Assembly: GCA_019058275.1 (NCBI GenBank)
Contig: JAHLVW010000083.1
Location: 35,570-99,569, forward strand
From: Candidatus Heimdallarchaeota archaeon
GTDB taxonomy: Archaea > Asgardarchaeota > Heimdallarchaeia > JABLTI01
DNA length: 64,000 nucleotides
Reading direction: 5' to 3'
Part shown: one piece after another, positions 63,455 through 64,000 of the stretch
How positions within the stretch are numbered: the stretch's first letter is position 1
How the letters are laid out: the number at the start of each line of letters is the position of its first letter
Made by a program: the position numbers and the translations under genes
The notes under the pieces: generated by a model
What the model was told of the DNA's origin: nothing
The model's database searches: none
Seen by the model: only the letters and a program-made list of their open reading frames with translations

Positions 63455-63652
63455 ATGTTTACTAAGGACTCGAAAGTTAAAGAAGATGACTTAGTTCTTG
63501 TTGAAACTAAACCCCTCAAAGAGAAATGTGGACATTGTGGAAATGAGCTTGTCCTAAAGTTATTCTGGACAAAAGAGGATTATCAGCAAAAGATCGAATG
63601 TGAGAAATGTGGTTTAGCAGTTTGGCGTAATATGACAAAAAGAGAATATTGA
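63455..63652 (+). CDS. Small zinc-ribbon protein
   Basis: A 65-residue protein with two CxxC pairs: KCGHCGNEL and IECEKCGLAVW, about 23 residues apart. It is lysine- and glutamate-rich otherwise. Short archaeal ribbons of this layout bind metals and nucleic acid; no specific role can be given. It follows the KaiC-like gene and may be part of its transcript. Confidence 0.75.
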   Translation: MFTKDSKVKEDDLVLVETKPLKEKCGHCGNELVLKLFWTKEDYQQKIECEKCGLAVWRNMTKREY

Positions 63653-63727
63653 TTTACAACAATCAATACTCTGTTTTTAACCGTTCCTTTTTTTATGGAC
63701 AATTATTCCAACACTGATTGAAAAAGT

Positions 63728-64000
63728 TTATCCATACCCAGTCACCGCAACAAGTCCATTGGTACGGTTCATCTCTGGTCCTCCGCTAGGAACAGTTGAG
63801 CGGAGGGTCCCCATCTCCTGATAGGGGATGGGGTTGATGTCTTTGAGACTTTTACTTTGTTTATAATCTATGAAGCTTGCTCGATAAATGTTTATTGCAG
63901 CGATATAATCTCTATCTGCTGAGAAGCCACAGTTTGGGCAATGAAACCAGCGACCTCTTGTAGTAGGAATAAGATTGTTTGGTCCGAGCACCTTTTGTCC
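63728..64000 (-). CDS. tnpB: IS200/IS605-type TnpB, C-terminal part
   Basis: The minus frame runs off the right edge and ends at 63728. It carries the second half of the TnpB zinc finger and the last RuvC acid: RGRWFHCPNCGFSADRDYIAAINIYRAS. The first residues in the window, CGQKV-like in layout, would complete the zinc finger just outside. About 50 non-conserved residues follow (NPIPYQEMGTLRST...), coded by the GC-rich hairpin region. TnpB is an RNA-guided nuclease that helps its element persist. No left end or TnpA can be seen. Confidence 0.88.
   Translation of the reverse strand, partial: GQKVLGPNNLIPTTRGRWFHCPNCGFSADRDYIAAINIYRASFIDYKQSKSLKDINPIPYQEMGTLRSTVPSGGPEMNRTNGLVAVTGYG
63780..63833 (-). 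ncRNA. Candidate omega RNA scaffold hairpins in the tnpB 3' end
   Basis: Two GC-rich inverted repeats stand out in an AT-rich region. CCTCCGCT at 63780-63787 pairs with AGCGGAGG at 63799-63806 (11 nt loop), and CCCCATC at 63809-63815 pairs with GATGGGG at 63827-63833. They overlap the 3' end of tnpB, as omega RNA scaffolds do. The 3' boundary is not visible; the guide would lie beyond about 63728 on the minus strand. Confidence 0.5.

Noticed and set aside
1..64000. tRNA, rRNA or CRISPR array
   Set aside because: I looked for GC-rich cloverleaf-like islands and regularly spaced repeats and found none; the only GC-rich hairpins are in tnpB.

Overview
The window is AT-rich archaeal chromosome. 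Archaeal markers are an adjacent archaeosine synthase pair (ArcS plus its radical SAM partner), CofE for coenzyme F420, methanofuran genes (MfnE, MfnF), an MptE-type pterin kinase, type II methionine aminopeptidase, and GGTGA Shine-Dalgarno boxes 5 nt before ATG or TTG starts. An endonuclease-type MutL, a bacterial-type MutS, a lysine-rich tail on the aminopeptidase, a NIPA-like transporter and a surface protein with a C-terminal anchor point to an Asgard archaeon, perhaps Heimdallarchaeia. That placement is inference, because no rRNA or tRNA gene was seen.

Layout. 1-10.4 kb: a helical-repeat protein running off the left edge, MetAP2, a membrane-anchored surface protein, and mutL and mutS flanking a transporter. 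10.7-37 kb: an accessory region of acetyltransferases, beta-lactamase-fold hydrolases, three terpene-cyclase-like alpha-toroid proteins, small stress or modification enzymes, and two copies of an unusual gene pair. Each pair encodes an integrase-type SAM-like domain fused to a Cys-rich V4R/DUF6144-like domain, then the same N-terminal domain fused to DUF4332 helix-hairpin-helix. At least four genes here are broken by stops or frameshifts. 37-47 kb: a PadR-controlled heterodimeric ABC exporter, an aldo/keto reductase, a MurG-like glycosyltransferase, a radical SAM protein and a TauE-type exporter.

47-63.7 kb is a cofactor and RNA-modification region: an Nth-type glycosylase, CofE, a QueD-like protein, DUF366, both archaeosine synthase subunits, an NSUN-like protein without catalytic cysteines, an RNase HIII-like protein, DUF447, MptE, a second PTPS, a TusA-like protein, MfnF, MfnE and a KaiC/RAD55 ATPase. 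Together they suggest F420 and tetrahydromethanopterin/methanofuran C1 chemistry plus 7-deazaguanine tRNA modification. The right edge cuts an IS605-type TnpB whose 3' end carries two GC-rich hairpins, a candidate omega RNA scaffold.

The strongest leads for new biology are the duplicated SAM-like/V4R plus SAM-like/DUF4332 cassette, the AbrB-like/alpha-toroid fusion at 10.7 kb, and the cysteine-less NSUN homologue coupled to an RNase HIII-like gene.
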